64,000 bases of DNA from Mesorhizobium sp. M1C.F.Ca.ET.210.01.1.1. Its GTDB lineage: Bacteria > Pseudomonadota > Alphaproteobacteria > Rhizobiales > Rhizobiaceae. The stretch covers positions 22,017 through 86,016 of the forward strand of contig NZ_SRUU01000023.1 in NCBI RefSeq assembly GCF_004791585.1. The letters are read 5' to 3'. The notes beneath the pieces were generated by a model. It was given only the letters and a program-made list of their open reading frames with translations. It did not search any database and had not been told where the DNA came from. The stretch's first letter is position 1. Each line of letters begins with the position of its first letter. This document shows positions 19,168 through 29,570 of this stretch, piece after piece. The translations under genes and the position numbers were made by a program.

Positions 19168-21801
19168 TTATGACCGACCCGGTTGCCAGTCGCTCATCTG
19201 CAAAATGTTACCGCCGAGTTTTGCAAACGCGCGTTGGCGGCAGGAGAAAACGAGAATCTGCTGATCGTGTGATTGACGATGCAAAGCGTCGAACATGCGC
19301 TCGATGCGGTCGTCATCGGAATAAACCAAAGCGTCATCCAGGATAACCGGTGTGGGTCGGCCGTCGCGGGCAAGCAAACGGGCGAAGGCCAGACGTGTCA
19401 GAACCGAAAGCTGTTCTCGCATGCCGCCACTCAACCTATCGACATCCTCATCCTGACCATTGCGGCGAACGGTCTGTGGCAACAGTGTGTTCTCGTCGAA
19501 CACTATGGAGATGTCATCGAATAGCAATCCAAGCAGCGGTCGCAGCTCGGACATGACCGGCTTCAGATAAAGATCGCGTGCCGTCGAGCGCGCAGCGACC
19601 AGCGTCGTGCGCAGCCGGTCGAGGACGGCTTTTTCGAATTCGAAGCGTCTCGCTCGCTCTCCAGCGATTTCCAATTTTTCTGTGGCCTCGCGCAAAGCTT
19701 CTTCCACCGCGTCGTCGGACCGAGTGCGAATATGGCCATTGAGATCGGCCAGGGTTACACGCAACTGACTTGCTTCCTGTGTGGCGGCATCCTGAACCGA
19801 ACGGGCGCGGCGCAGAACGGCTTCAGCGCTGGTGAGATCGCGAGCGCCGTCGCGCAGGGGAGCAGCGCGCATTTCGGCCGCTTCGCGCAGCTTTTGTCGT
19901 GCGGTGGCCTCGGTGAGCAGCAAGCGCCCCTTTTCCTCGCGCGCTGCATCGGGTCCCAATATGACCTCGAGGCTGGTCAGTTCCGCCTGGATGGTGACAT
20001 AAGCCGTCTCCGCAGCCATGACAGCCTCGTCGGCATGGCTGCGCAAAGGCAAGGCCTCGCGCACGCTGTTGCGTGTTGTCGCCACACGCTGCTCGGCTGC
20101 GGCATGATGTTGCCGGATCTGTTCTGGATCGACTTTGAGTTCGAGGTCCCCGGCCCCGAGGGCACTCAGACGAGCAAGCTCCTCGTGTAATTGCTGTATC
20201 CCCTTGGGCGCGAGATCGGCAAGTCGCTGACGCGCCAAGCCCAGTTCGGTAGCTTTGTCGCGCGCTTCCACTAGGCGCTGGCGTGCCGTCCTGAGGCTAT
20301 CGACACCGAGGGACGCAAGCAGGCTGCGGTGCTTCGCTTCGGCGTCTTCGATGGTCCGGTCGGCCTGCTGCGGCCGATTCGATCGCAGGGTCAAGGCTCC
20401 GATGCCGGCAATATCCAGGCGTACGGTGCCAGCAAAGCTTTGGTCTTCTGCATGGGGCAAGGGCTTGGCATCGATGGTCACCAAATCGGCGGCGCCGTCC
20501 CGGTATTCCATGCATAGCGTCGGCAGGGTTGCCAGGTGAGCTGCACGAAGGCTGGCGATCTCGATTTCGAGCGCCTGGAGTTGCTCGACAGCTTGTTCCG
20601 GCACCGCCAGCATCGCCAGTGCTGCCTCTCCATCTTCGATCTGGGTTCTGGCGACTTCGGCTTGTTTCAACCGGTTGTCCGAGCCGGCCAGTTGTTCGGC
20701 AGCGTCACGCGCCAAAAGAGTCGCATCCAGCCGCGCGAGCAATTCGCGTGCTTCGCGCTCTTCCAGTTCGGCTGCTTGAACTTCGCCCATCGCTTGTTCG
20801 TTTTCGGCAATGGCAGAAGCGCGCCGATCGAGAACCTCACTGCGGCGAAGCTGCGCAATCGTCGACTGCTGGCGCAAATCCGTGGCTCGTTTGAGCGCGG
20901 TCCGAAAACTATCGAGGGCCTGCTGCGCCGCGTCGTGGTGAATTGCGGCAAGGGCAGCTTCCGCCTCGGCGGCTTTCAAGGCTTCGCTGTGCGATTTGGC
21001 GGCCTCGACTGCGGCTTCCGCGGCCGAGATGGCTTCCCGCCGAGTGGCGCCTTCTTCGGGGTTTTCAAGCTCAGACAGACGCGCCAACGCCATGCGCCGC
21101 TTGTCGAGCGAATCGCGCAGACCGGTGACTTCGGCGCTGAGACGCTGCTCGTCTTTCACCAGCTTGTCACGCTCGTCGAGCGCTGCCGCATAGAGACCGC
21201 CGCTCTTGGGACGCAGCGTTGACGTAACCAGGCTATAGAGTTCTTCTTCACATGCCGCGGCGATTTCGGCCATGCGTCGCCCGCCGGTCAGGGCTTCAAC
21301 TTCCCCCTGAACCGAGGACAGTAGGCTTTCGCGCACGCGTTTTTCGCCGTCCTCCTCGCTTTTGCTGCGCCTTTCGATGCCGGTGACCCCTTGGCGAACC
21401 CAGAGCAATCCTGCCGGTCCTGCGCTTCCGCCATGGATTAGTTTGCCGATAAAGGCTTCGGCCTCATCGGCTTGAGCCAACAGTCGCCCGCCGTCGAGGT
21501 CAATAACGCTGGCCAGCCTGCCGCCATAAAACTGCTTGGCAAGTCGATAGCGTCCTTCTGAAGTGGTGATGTCGGCCTCCACCACCGGATTGCCCCCACT
21601 GTAAGGCCGCAACAGTCGCACGCCTTCGGGTGTGCCCGTGTGAGGCTGGAAAAAGAGTGCGTGCAGCGCTTCGAAGAAGGTTGATTTGCCGAACTCATTG
21701 ACCGCGCAAAGCACGTTGACGCCGTCGCCGATGTTTTCGATGGCGACGCCTTGCCCGGCGAACCGTTTGACGTTGTGGAGCCGAAGGGCCGTAAGTTTCA
21801 T
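19168..21801 (-). CDS. SbcC/YhaN-like AAA ATPase with long coiled coil
   Basis: 877 aa SMC/Rad50-type ATPase. The Walker A is the YhaN-like variant AVNEFGKST (residues 33-41), lacking the usual first glycine. A long helical coiled-coil region rich in Ala, Glu, Arg and Leu (about 170-720) is followed by the ABC signature LSGGMREQLSVL, Walker B TPVILDDALVYSDDD and a terminal H-loop-like segment. I see no CxxC zinc hook, so it is not canonical SbcC (which is also longer). Its ATG at 21801 overlaps the stop of the SbcD-like gene (ATGA), implying a complex of nuclease and ATPase that opens or trims DNA ends. Third gene of the helicase operon, which suggests anti-phage use. Role inferred. Confidence 0.85.
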   Translation of the reverse strand: MKLTALRLHNVKRFAGQGVAIENIGDGVNVLCAVNEFGKSTFFEALHALFFQPHTGTPEGVRLLRPYSGGNPVVEADITTSEGRYRLAKQFYGGRLASVIDLDGGRLLAQADEAEAFIGKLIHGGSAGPAGLLWVRQGVTGIERRSKSEEDGEKRVRESLLSSVQGEVEALTGGRRMAEIAAACEEELYSLVTSTLRPKSGGLYAAALDERDKLVKDEQRLSAEVTGLRDSLDKRRMALARLSELENPEEGATRREAISAAEAAVEAAKSHSEALKAAEAEAALAAIHHDAAQQALDSFRTALKRATDLRQQSTIAQLRRSEVLDRRASAIAENEQAMGEVQAAELEEREARELLARLDATLLARDAAEQLAGSDNRLKQAEVARTQIEDGEAALAMLAVPEQAVEQLQALEIEIASLRAAHLATLPTLCMEYRDGAADLVTIDAKPLPHAEDQSFAGTVRLDIAGIGALTLRSNRPQQADRTIEDAEAKHRSLLASLGVDSLRTARQRLVEARDKATELGLARQRLADLAPKGIQQLHEELARLSALGAGDLELKVDPEQIRQHHAAAEQRVATTRNSVREALPLRSHADEAVMAAETAYVTIQAELTSLEVILGPDAAREEKGRLLLTEATARQKLREAAEMRAAPLRDGARDLTSAEAVLRRARSVQDAATQEASQLRVTLADLNGHIRTRSDDAVEEALREATEKLEIAGERARRFEFEKAVLDRLRTTLVAARSTARDLYLKPVMSELRPLLGLLFDDISIVFDENTLLPQTVRRNGQDEDVDRLSGGMREQLSVLTRLAFARLLARDGRPTPVILDDALVYSDDDRIERMFDALHRQSHDQQILVFSCRQRAFAKLGGNILQMSDWQPGRS

Positions 21802-22922
21802 GATCCCATCGCCTCGCAATAGCTGAACAACCGAACCAGTGCTTCTCGCGATATGTCGCGTTCGACAGCCGACCGGGTTTCGTCGCTGCTTTCATCCAAC
21901 AGTGCCTGCGCTGCCTCGCGAAGGGCACCAGAGCGGTCGATCCGATCCAAATCGCCACTTTCGCAGTCGGTCGCGAGCCCGTCCCCGTCCAGTTCCAGAT
22001 AGGCGAAGTCGGGCGCGGCTACCGCGATCGCCGCTTGAAGGATCGTTCGCCCACTTAACCGCACCCGGCCAGACGCGGCAATTCGCAGCAAAGTCTGACG
22101 CCGCAGATGAGCCGGTGGAAGCAACGCTTCAAATGCCGCGGCGCTGTCGTCGCCAGACAGCAGATGCAGGGGAGCGGTTTTCCAGGAAAAGCTAGCTGTT
22201 TCAACGGCCACGATCTCGGGCACGGCGCCAGGCCCGGCAATGGAAACGACAAGGGCCTGACCGGGTGTATCATGCTTGAAACGGTCAGGTTCGGGCGCAC
22301 CGCTATAACGGCTGCGCTCATTGATGGTGACGGGTCCGTGCCAGTCGCCAAGTGCCAGATAATCGAGGCCGGCCTTAGTCGCGCGATCTGGTGCAATGAC
22401 ATCGGACGCTGCTGAATCTTCGGAAAAGTTCTGAATAGCGCCATGAGCAAGGCCGAGCCGGATGGCGCCTTGCGGCGTCGCGGCGCTGTTCATCCACTCG
22501 GTAAGGTCGCGACCGGGTCTGCGGGTGGTGCAAGGTGCAGGCAGCAGCGCCACGTCCGCGCCAATGGTCAGGGTTTCGGGCCGCGTCGCCAGCAGGACAT
22601 TGTCCGGCACAACGCTGTCCGCTGCACTCCACAATTGATCAGCCAACAGGGAATCATGGTTGCCAGGCAGCAATATCCAGCGCAGAGGCGCGCTCTGGCT
22701 CATCTCGGCCATGGCCTGCCGCAACATCGCTGGAGTGGGCGTTTCGGTATCGAACGTATCGCCGGCCAGAAGTATGGTGGATGCACCATGGACGCGTGCC
22801 TGCTCTGCCAGCCGGCTGATCGCGCCATGGCGCGCTTCACGGAGCCGCCCGCGCAGATCCTCTGGCATGTTGCCGAACCGCTTGCCGATATGAAGATCGG
22901 AGCTGTGGATGAATCGAAACAT
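21798..22922 (-). CDS. SbcD/Mre11-like DNA repair metallophosphoesterase
   Basis: 374 aa. The calcineurin-like nuclease motifs are in order: DLHIG (about residue 9), AGDTFD (about 55), LPGNHD (about 84), GLAHG, and GDWHG. These are the metal ligands of Mre11/SbcD/YhaO nucleases. The C-terminal third is a cap-like region contacting the ATPase partner. The start ATG 22922 gives the expected MFRFIHSSDLHIG; 13 bases separate it from the helicase gene upstream, and its stop overlaps the ATPase gene. Confidence 0.9.
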   Translation of the reverse strand: MFRFIHSSDLHIGKRFGNMPEDLRGRLREARHGAISRLAEQARVHGASTILLAGDTFDTETPTPAMLRQAMAEMSQSAPLRWILLPGNHDSLLADQLWSAADSVVPDNVLLATRPETLTIGADVALLPAPCTTRRPGRDLTEWMNSAATPQGAIRLGLAHGAIQNFSEDSAASDVIAPDRATKAGLDYLALGDWHGPVTINERSRYSGAPEPDRFKHDTPGQALVVSIAGPGAVPEIVAVETASFSWKTAPLHLLSGDDSAAAFEALLPPAHLRRQTLLRIAASGRVRLSGRTILQAAIAVAAPDFAYLELDGDGLATDCESGDLDRIDRSGALREAAQALLDESSDETRSAVERDISREALVRLFSYCEAMGS

Positions 22923-22935
22923 GGAGTCTCCGAGA

Positions 22936-25900
22936 CTATGTCGATGCCAGGTTGCGCTGGGCGCGATCGATGGCTTCATCCAGCCGGGAGCGTGAAATCG
23001 CCGCAAGTCGCTCGACACCGAGCAGACGTGCAAGGTCGAGAGCGGGGTCGGACTGTTCCAGAATGTCCTCGTTCGCAACGACGACAGCGGCCAGCTCGGC
23101 GATTGGAATGTCGGCAATGGACCGGCGGGCATCGGCATCGAACGGCATGCGATAATCAAGCAGGTCGACCACCGTCCCTCTCTTCCATAGGAAGCTGCCG
23201 CTGGATTCTTCAGTTCTATCGAACTCGCGCAGATGCAGGTCGATCCGCTCCCGAATCTTGTTGCCCGTTCTGAGCCAGCCATGCGCCCGTGCGATGCGCT
23301 GCGCAAGGACGTCATCTCGCAGAGGTCCTTCCTGCTCGATCACCGCGTCGACCATGGACCGCAGCGTGCCTCGGTAGACGAAGTCATAAAACTGATCCGG
23401 GCTGGTGGAAAATCCGGTTAGATCAGTCAGGCGATAACGGCCGCCCGTCGGTACGGTATCATGCGTCGAATGCGCGGCCGCAGGCAAAATTCCTGCAGAT
23501 GCCGATGGGCGCTCTCCCGTCGCGAGGGGAGCGGCGACAAGTTCTGGCTCTGATTTTATCGACGGATGTTCCGGTTCGCCGGCCGATGCTAGGTCTTCGG
23601 CTGGCAATGGGTCCATGGGGTCGACCTTATGTCCCATGTCCCAATGGATCGCGGCTTCACTTTCCTGTTGTTCAGCCTGTTTGCGACGGCTTTCCTCGAG
23701 CAGCGCGGCCAGGCTGGCATGAAGCCTCTCGGTGCAACCTTCGAGATCAAACCACCAATCGGTTGACCATACCCGGACAATGTTCCACCCGAGGCCGCGC
23801 AGGACCTGCTCGCGGACCTTGTCTCGATCTCGCGCCGTGGCAGAACTGTGATAGGTCGCGCCGTCGCATTCGACCCCAGCCAGATAGGCGCCGGCGAGAT
23901 CGGGATGCCGGATCCCTATATCCACTCGAAAGCCCGAAATGCCGACTTGAGGAACGATGGTCCATCCGCGCTTCTCAAGCTCGGCAGCGACGGCCTCCTC
24001 GAAAGGGGATTCCAGGGCTCCGACCGATCCGCGTTCCTGCGCTGGCAATGCCACAGCGCCGCGTTCGGCAAAATCGAGAAAGGCTTTGAGATGCTGTACG
24101 CCGATCGCTTTGGTTCGGTTGGGGTCGATCTGGTCGGCGGCAAAACCTGAAAATACGATCAGTTCCTGCCGCGCACGCGTCACCGCGACATTCAGCCGGC
24201 GTTCGCCGCCGTCCCGATTCAGCGCGCCGAAATCCATGCTGCGCTTGCCGGCATTATCTTGCGAAAAGGTGATCGAAAACAGGATTATGTCACGCTCGTC
24301 CCCTTGGACATTTTCCAGATTCTTGACGATGGCGGGCTCAATACGCTCGTCGGCAAAGAACCATTCAAGCTCCGGCTCTGTCTGGCGTGCCTTGTCGAAA
24401 AGGTCGAGGATGAGCGACTGCTGTTGCGCGTTGAAAGTGATGACTCCGAGCGTGGGTCGGTCCTTTTCCGGTAGGGCCAGCCAACGCCGCATCCTGCTGA
24501 CCGCCTCGTCGGTTACCGCTTGGGCTTCGATTCGATTGGTGCGGCTTTTGCCACGGTCATAGATGCCGGTCGTGATTTTTCGCAGCTGAACTGCCCGATC
24601 TTCCACCGTTGGCGAAGGGAATGTGATGAGCCGGTTCTGATAGTAGTGATGGTTGGAAAAGGCGATCAGCGACTCATTGCGGCTACGATAATGCCAGCGC
24701 AGGTCACGTACCGGGATGCCGGCCGCTTTGGCTTCGTCGAGAATGCTCTCAAGATCCTTTTCGTGTTCGACGACTTCCTCGTCCTCCTCGTTGCGGCCAA
24801 AGAAATTGGTGGGCGGCAACTGCTTGGGATCGCCTACGATTATGGTTTGATGGGCTCGCGCGATGGCACCGACGGCGTCCCAGGTGGTGATCTGCGATGC
24901 TTCGTCGAAAATCACCACGTCGAACAGGGCTTGGTCGGGCGGTAGATATTGAGCGATTGAAAGAGGGGACATCAGCATGCACGGCGCGAGCTTGGCAAAG
25001 CTCGTCGGCATCGCGCCAATCATCTCGCGGATTGACCGGCTGGGCCGCTGCAATTCCATCTGATGGCGCAACAGGCCCAACTCGGAATTGCGCGGGACGC
25101 CTTGCACAGCCGGCAAACCATGAGCGATGGCACTGATGACGCGAAGGCTTGCTTGAGCGCGGACAAGATCGTCGATTTCCCGGAAATCTTCGATGGCGTG
25201 CTCGTGCTGGAAGCGACGGAAATTCCGCAGCACCGGATCGGCATCCAGCGTGGCCGGCAGCCACCAGCGTACATAGGCCAGGCGGAACGCGGATTGAGCT
25301 TCAGCTGGTCGCACTAGACCCGCCTCGATATCGTCGACCAACGCTCCCAGATTGTGACTGACAGCCCTGCGACGAATGCCGCACCACGAAGTCCAGTCCC
25401 GGAGAAGATGACGGGCGTCGAGCAAGTCTCCCATCGCAGTCGTCAATTCGGTCAGCGGGTTATCATGTTCTGCCCAAGAAGGCGTCTTTCCAGCAGGGAT
25501 CGCAAATTGGGTCTTGGCAGCCTCGAATGCTGCAGAAGCCGCAAGGAAGCGGGCTGCCCCATAGCGCATCGTGCTATCTGCTGCACCGCTTCGCAGGCTC
25601 GGGGCGGTTGCTTGCAGGAGCGCTTTGAAATCCTCCGTGCCGAGGCCGGGCAGGCGTAGCGTCTGTCGAAGCCTTTCGGCCATCGAGAGTATCTGATCGA
25701 TACGGTGGGTGTCGGTATCAAGTGCGGCAAATCCGATCGGCTTCCCAGATAGGATGTTGGCTTCGACAGTGGCCCGGCGGTCCTGCATCAGGCGCAACAG
25801 CAGCAAGTCGTGCTGAGGATCGGCTACCCCCTCTGTGACATAGCCTTGAAGCAGCTTCTGGACTTTGCGTTTGCCCAACTGACTGTTTGGCCAGAATGCA

Positions 25901-28899
25901 GAAGCGGCCTGCTGCCATTGCTGCTCTATGTCCTCCACCCGTATGCGCGCAACGGCAGCCTCGTCATAGCGGGCCGACAGGTCCTTGCGAGACTTGCGAT
26001 AGTCTCCGATTGCCTCATTGAGAGTGGCGAGGGCTCCCCGCAACTGGGCGAAATCTCGATCAAAGACAATGCTGACGTCATAGCCGGCACTGTCCTGGAG
26101 TGCCGCTGCTAGTTTTCGCAGCGCTTCGAGCTCCGCTTTTGACGCGTCGCCTTTGGCGCGCAGGCCGATGCTCACCAGGAAGGCGTCGAGTGCGGTCGCT
26201 AGAACCTCGGACGCATTCTTGAGGGTCTTTGCCCCTTCGAGCAAATTGTCCTGCCAGCCTGACGTCCACTCGGTGACATCTATAAGACGCAAGACCGACC
26301 GCATCTCCACCGACTGAAATGCGAGACCTGTTTCGGCGGCAATATGCTCCAGCGCCAGCCGGTTTGCCTCGTCATGGGAATCGCGCGATGGCCAGGACAA
26401 TCTCGGAGCGTGCTGCCGCTTGTTCTTGAGAGCGATGCCGAGCGCCAGATAAGGCGTCAGACCATTGACATGGTGCCGATGCAGCGCTTCGACATAGGCA
26501 TTCAGTTCGTCGCGACGGACGCGAAGCCGCTCGTTGATCGCAATCCACTCCGCTGCGTCCACGCGCACGCCGCTTTCCCAGCTGATCCTGAGCTGGGTGA
26601 GAAAGTTGCGTCGGTCCGCCTTGCTGGAATGGAGTTCGAGACAATGCGCGCCCAGGCCATGTTCGCGCAGGCGGCGATACACCACATCGAGCGCCGCCGT
26701 CTTCTCGGCCACAAACAGCACGGTTTTGCCAACTGAAAGACAGTTGGCAATCATGTTGGCAATGGTCTGGCTCTTGCCAGTGCCGGGAGGACCGATGATG
26801 ACAAAATCGCGACCCTCAGCGGCGGCAAGACTTGCGGCGGTCTGTGAGGAGTCGGCCGGCAGCAGCAAAACCATGTCGGACGGGGCATAGTGCCGGTCGA
26901 GTTCGCGCTCGTCGCGGAATGATGCGCCATTGCCCTCGAAAGCTATCTCCGGCGTGTCGATCAGATGGCGCACGACACGGTTTTCGCGCAGCGCATCGGT
27001 ACGCTCGACCAGATCCTTCCACATGAGAAACTTGGCGAAGGAAAAGGTCGACAGCGCCGTCTCGTCCACCACCTCCATGCCGGGGACGTCGCGCACTGCC
27101 TGGCGCATAAGACCGAGCAGCCTCGGCACATCAACGCCGCTTTCGTCCTCGGGCAGCTCACCGGAAAACTGTGGCAGTTTGAGCTCGAAGTCGCGTTCGA
27201 GAAACTGCAACAAGGTTGCGTTGAATCGCGGTTCATCTTCATGGAAGCGCAAGGTAAAATGCGATGTTGCGCTGCGGCGCTCGATTTTGACCGGTACGAG
27301 CAGCAATGGCGCGCGATAGCTGCGCTCGTCCTCGGCCTTCTTCTTCCAGCGCAGGAAGCCGACCGCCAGGAAGAGCGTATTCGCGCCGCCCTCGGCAAAA
27401 TCGTTGCGCACTTGCCGGTAAAGATCGATCAGCCGGGATTCCAATTGACGCCCATCGAGCGTCGACGGGAGCTCGTCGCGCAGAAGCGCTTCCGCGGCAA
27501 AGCCACGCTGGAGGTCACGTCCGTGCACCTCGCGATAGAGGACAGCATCCCGCTCGCCCAGTGGATTCTGTTCGGGGAGCGAAATCAGCCGGATCGAAGC
27601 GCCTGCCATCAGACGGTCCTCGAGGTAGCCGACGTCAGTACAAAGAAACGGAATTGTCTTCTTGGAGTCCGGAAAATTGAGCAGGCGGTTCCGCAGTGTC
27701 AAATCGAGGAGCTTTTTCTGCCAGCGGTCGATCCGTCCGGCCGCTGTCGTCGGCTTTACCTCGACGATCTCGACCGGCAGGGCTACCACGGCCGGTGCGG
27801 CTGGCAACGGCAACGCGATTTCGGTTGCCGCCTCTGCATCCACGCTGCGGCGCGTCGGTTCGTGCGAAGCAAGCGGTGTGATGCCGCCGCTGCGCGAGCG
27901 GCGTATATCGATGGCTGCGACAAAGGTGGCTACCTGCGTTTCGTCGAGCCGCTGTTCGATTGCGTGTTGGGCAGCCTCCAACGTCATCGCCGGCCGATGC
28001 GTCACGCCTGTCGTCTCAAACACGATGAGTTCGCGCGATGCCAGCGCCTTGCGGACCTCCATGGCATCGGGTTCAATGGCGTTGGCGAGCGTCCTTTGTG
28101 TCATCCAGACGCCGACGGCCGCGTGTCCCTGAAACATCAAAACGACGGGATGCAAGCCCGTCGCCTCCAGGGCGGACGCGAATAACAGACTGGTATCGAG
28201 ACAGGTTGCCAGCTTTTCTGCCGTAATAATTGAGGGACGTCGAATTTTTTGGCCGCGGCTTTCGAAGCTCGCAGGTGGCTCTGCATAATGCAGCGATAGG
28301 CCAGCAATGGCCGAATAAATTGCGGCCGCCAGCATGAATGCGCGTTGCGGATTGCCGCTTTGATAGCCATCGAGGCTGGAAGGATGACCATGCGCTGCGA
28401 GCAGCTCCGCTGCGGAACGCAGCAGTCCTGCGATCGCCGGGTCGTTCGGCATGACGAATGCGGCGAGCAATTGCGCCATATCGACGACGCCACCCCATTC
28501 GTCGCGGGCAAGCAGGCGCACCGCAACGCGCTGCTCGGCCAGCACTGCGCCTCCTGAGGTTAGGCGCAACGTTATCTCCCCGCGCTCAGCCTCGTTGAGA
28601 CCGGCCAGATAGCCGGCGTCGAGATCGATTTTTCGATCGCTTAAGGGAAGCCGGTCGCCAGCAACGATCCGATCAATTGTCCAGCTTTTGGCGCGCAAAA
28701 AAGGGGGGTTCGATGTCAGCTCGAGAGTGCATTTTTCGAAACCCTGCTGGGTCGGGTTGTTGAGCGCGATAGACCGGATCACCGGAATAGCATTTTGGAA
28801 GGACGCATATGTAAAGCTGGCGGCGATGTCCGCCACGACTTCTATTACGGGCGCGGCTGATATACCGGCAGCATCGCCAGTCTCCGAACTCGTTTCCAT
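22936..28899 (-). CDS. Giant DUF4011 / SF1 helicase / Vsr-like endonuclease protein (Hhe-type defence candidate)
   Basis: 1987 aa. Domains in order: an N-terminal region with transglutaminase-like landmarks (CLDTSLLFASALEATGLHPV then GHAAVGVWM, about residues 230-270); DUF4011 (RWQKKLLDLTLRNRLLNF, about 386); split SF1 helicase with Walker A IIGPPGTGKSQT (about 700), a long helical insert, Walker B VVIFDEASQIT (about 1328) and GDPKQLPPT (about 1356); an MTES_1575/Vsr-like nuclease with VDIGIRHPDLAG, VECDGATYH and RVWSTDWW (about 1660-1710); and a C-terminal DUF3320 (about 1830-1870). I recall single proteins with helicase, DUF4011 and Vsr being listed as a phage-defence system (Hhe). Here the gene leads an operon with SbcD- and SbcC-like genes. 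The start ATG 28899 is chosen over upstream codons because the extension is not protein-like. Intact. Confidence 0.9.
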   Translation of the reverse strand: METSSETGDAAGISAAPVIEVVADIAASFTYASFQNAIPVIRSIALNNPTQQGFEKCTLELTSNPPFLRAKSWTIDRIVAGDRLPLSDRKIDLDAGYLAGLNEAERGEITLRLTSGGAVLAEQRVAVRLLARDEWGGVVDMAQLLAAFVMPNDPAIAGLLRSAAELLAAHGHPSSLDGYQSGNPQRAFMLAAAIYSAIAGLSLHYAEPPASFESRGQKIRRPSIITAEKLATCLDTSLLFASALEATGLHPVVLMFQGHAAVGVWMTQRTLANAIEPDAMEVRKALASRELIVFETTGVTHRPAMTLEAAQHAIEQRLDETQVATFVAAIDIRRSRSGGITPLASHEPTRRSVDAEAATEIALPLPAAPAVVALPVEIVEVKPTTAAGRIDRWQKKLLDLTLRNRLLNFPDSKKTIPFLCTDVGYLEDRLMAGASIRLISLPEQNPLGERDAVLYREVHGRDLQRGFAAEALLRDELPSTLDGRQLESRLIDLYRQVRNDFAEGGANTLFLAVGFLRWKKKAEDERSYRAPLLLVPVKIERRSATSHFTLRFHEDEPRFNATLLQFLERDFELKLPQFSGELPEDESGVDVPRLLGLMRQAVRDVPGMEVVDETALSTFSFAKFLMWKDLVERTDALRENRVVRHLIDTPEIAFEGNGASFRDERELDRHYAPSDMVLLLPADSSQTAASLAAAEGRDFVIIGPPGTGKSQTIANMIANCLSVGKTVLFVAEKTAALDVVYRRLREHGLGAHCLELHSSKADRRNFLTQLRISWESGVRVDAAEWIAINERLRVRRDELNAYVEALHRHHVNGLTPYLALGIALKNKRQHAPRLSWPSRDSHDEANRLALEHIAAETGLAFQSVEMRSVLRLIDVTEWTSGWQDNLLEGAKTLKNASEVLATALDAFLVSIGLRAKGDASKAELEALRKLAAALQDSAGYDVSIVFDRDFAQLRGALATLNEAIGDYRKSRKDLSARYDEAAVARIRVEDIEQQWQQAASAFWPNSQLGKRKVQKLLQGYVTEGVADPQHDLLLLRLMQDRRATVEANILSGKPIGFAALDTDTHRIDQILSMAERLRQTLRLPGLGTEDFKALLQATAPSLRSGAADSTMRYGAARFLAASAAFEAAKTQFAIPAGKTPSWAEHDNPLTELTTAMGDLLDARHLLRDWTSWCGIRRRAVSHNLGALVDDIEAGLVRPAEAQSAFRLAYVRWWLPATLDADPVLRNFRRFQHEHAIEDFREIDDLVRAQASLRVISAIAHGLPAVQGVPRNSELGLLRHQMELQRPSRSIREMIGAMPTSFAKLAPCMLMSPLSIAQYLPPDQALFDVVIFDEASQITTWDAVGAIARAHQTIIVGDPKQLPPTNFFGRNEEDEEVVEHEKDLESILDEAKAAGIPVRDLRWHYRSRNESLIAFSNHHYYQNRLITFPSPTVEDRAVQLRKITTGIYDRGKSRTNRIEAQAVTDEAVSRMRRWLALPEKDRPTLGVITFNAQQQSLILDLFDKARQTEPELEWFFADERIEPAIVKNLENVQGDERDIILFSITFSQDNAGKRSMDFGALNRDGGERRLNVAVTRARQELIVFSGFAADQIDPNRTKAIGVQHLKAFLDFAERGAVALPAQERGSVGALESPFEEAVAAELEKRGWTIVPQVGISGFRVDIGIRHPDLAGAYLAGVECDGATYHSSATARDRDKVREQVLRGLGWNIVRVWSTDWWFDLEGCTERLHASLAALLEESRRKQAEQQESEAAIHWDMGHKVDPMDPLPAEDLASAGEPEHPSIKSEPELVAAPLATGERPSASAGILPAAAHSTHDTVPTGGRYRLTDLTGFSTSPDQFYDFVYRGTLRSMVDAVIEQEGPLRDDVLAQRIARAHGWLRTGNKIRERIDLHLREFDRTEESSGSFLWKRGTVVDLLDYRMPFDADARRSIADIPIAELAAVVVANEDILEQSDPALDLARLLGVERLAAISRSRLDEAIDRAQRNLAST

Positions 28900-29570
28900 A
28901 CCCCATCCCCTATTTTCATTTACGATAGAACTTTGCCGCCAGAATTTGAAAGTAAATTCTCGGTATGGTCGCCGCTTATGTCCAGCAGCATAGATTTCTA
29001 AAAGTGTTACCGCCCAGATAACGGTCGAAATGGAGACAGGCGATAATCGGTCGTCACGATTGGAGGGGATCCAAAAGTCGCGGAAATCGGAGCGCCGGCG
29101 CACGCTGCTGAAACCCAAGACGGGCAGGACGTCATCCGCAAATGTGTGGCGGTCCGGGCGCCATGGACCAAGCGTTGCGCGCCTATCGCGAGCGCTGTCG
29201 TGGCGCCTATCGCGGACTCGGACCCAGCCCGACAGTGACGGCGAACCTCGATCGGCCTATCGGTGAGGCGGTCGAATTCCGCCCATAGACTATCGAAAGG
29301 CACGCACTTCCAGCTCTATCTCCTCGTACGCGTTGCCGGCTACCTAAATTCGTGCGCGCGGTCCAATGCCTTTGATTGCTGATGTCGTTGTGGAGACGTT
29401 TGATCGCTGAAGCATTTGTTTGCTGACCTAGCGGCGCGGGGGGAGGTCATTTATTGGGTACATCTCCAGCACTCTATGTGCGATCGCGAGGAAAATTTGT
29501 CCAGACAAGCGAATTCATCGAATCTGGACTAATCAATAAGTACAATGATGGTAAGATTCGGGGGGCAGGA
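28900..29570. other. Divergent intergenic region between two defence genes
   Basis: About 670 bp separating the minus-strand helicase operon from the plus-strand AAA gene; both promoters should lie here. Short ORFs (such as MDQALRAYRERCRGAYRGLG near 29163) have no recognisable family. A TTG at 29454 could extend the AAA protein by 39 residues. Confidence 0.4.

Noticed and set aside
26965..28185. 406-aa plus-strand ORF inside the helicase gene
   Set aside because: Shadow; no motif, and the minus frame carries DUF4011 and helicase motifs.
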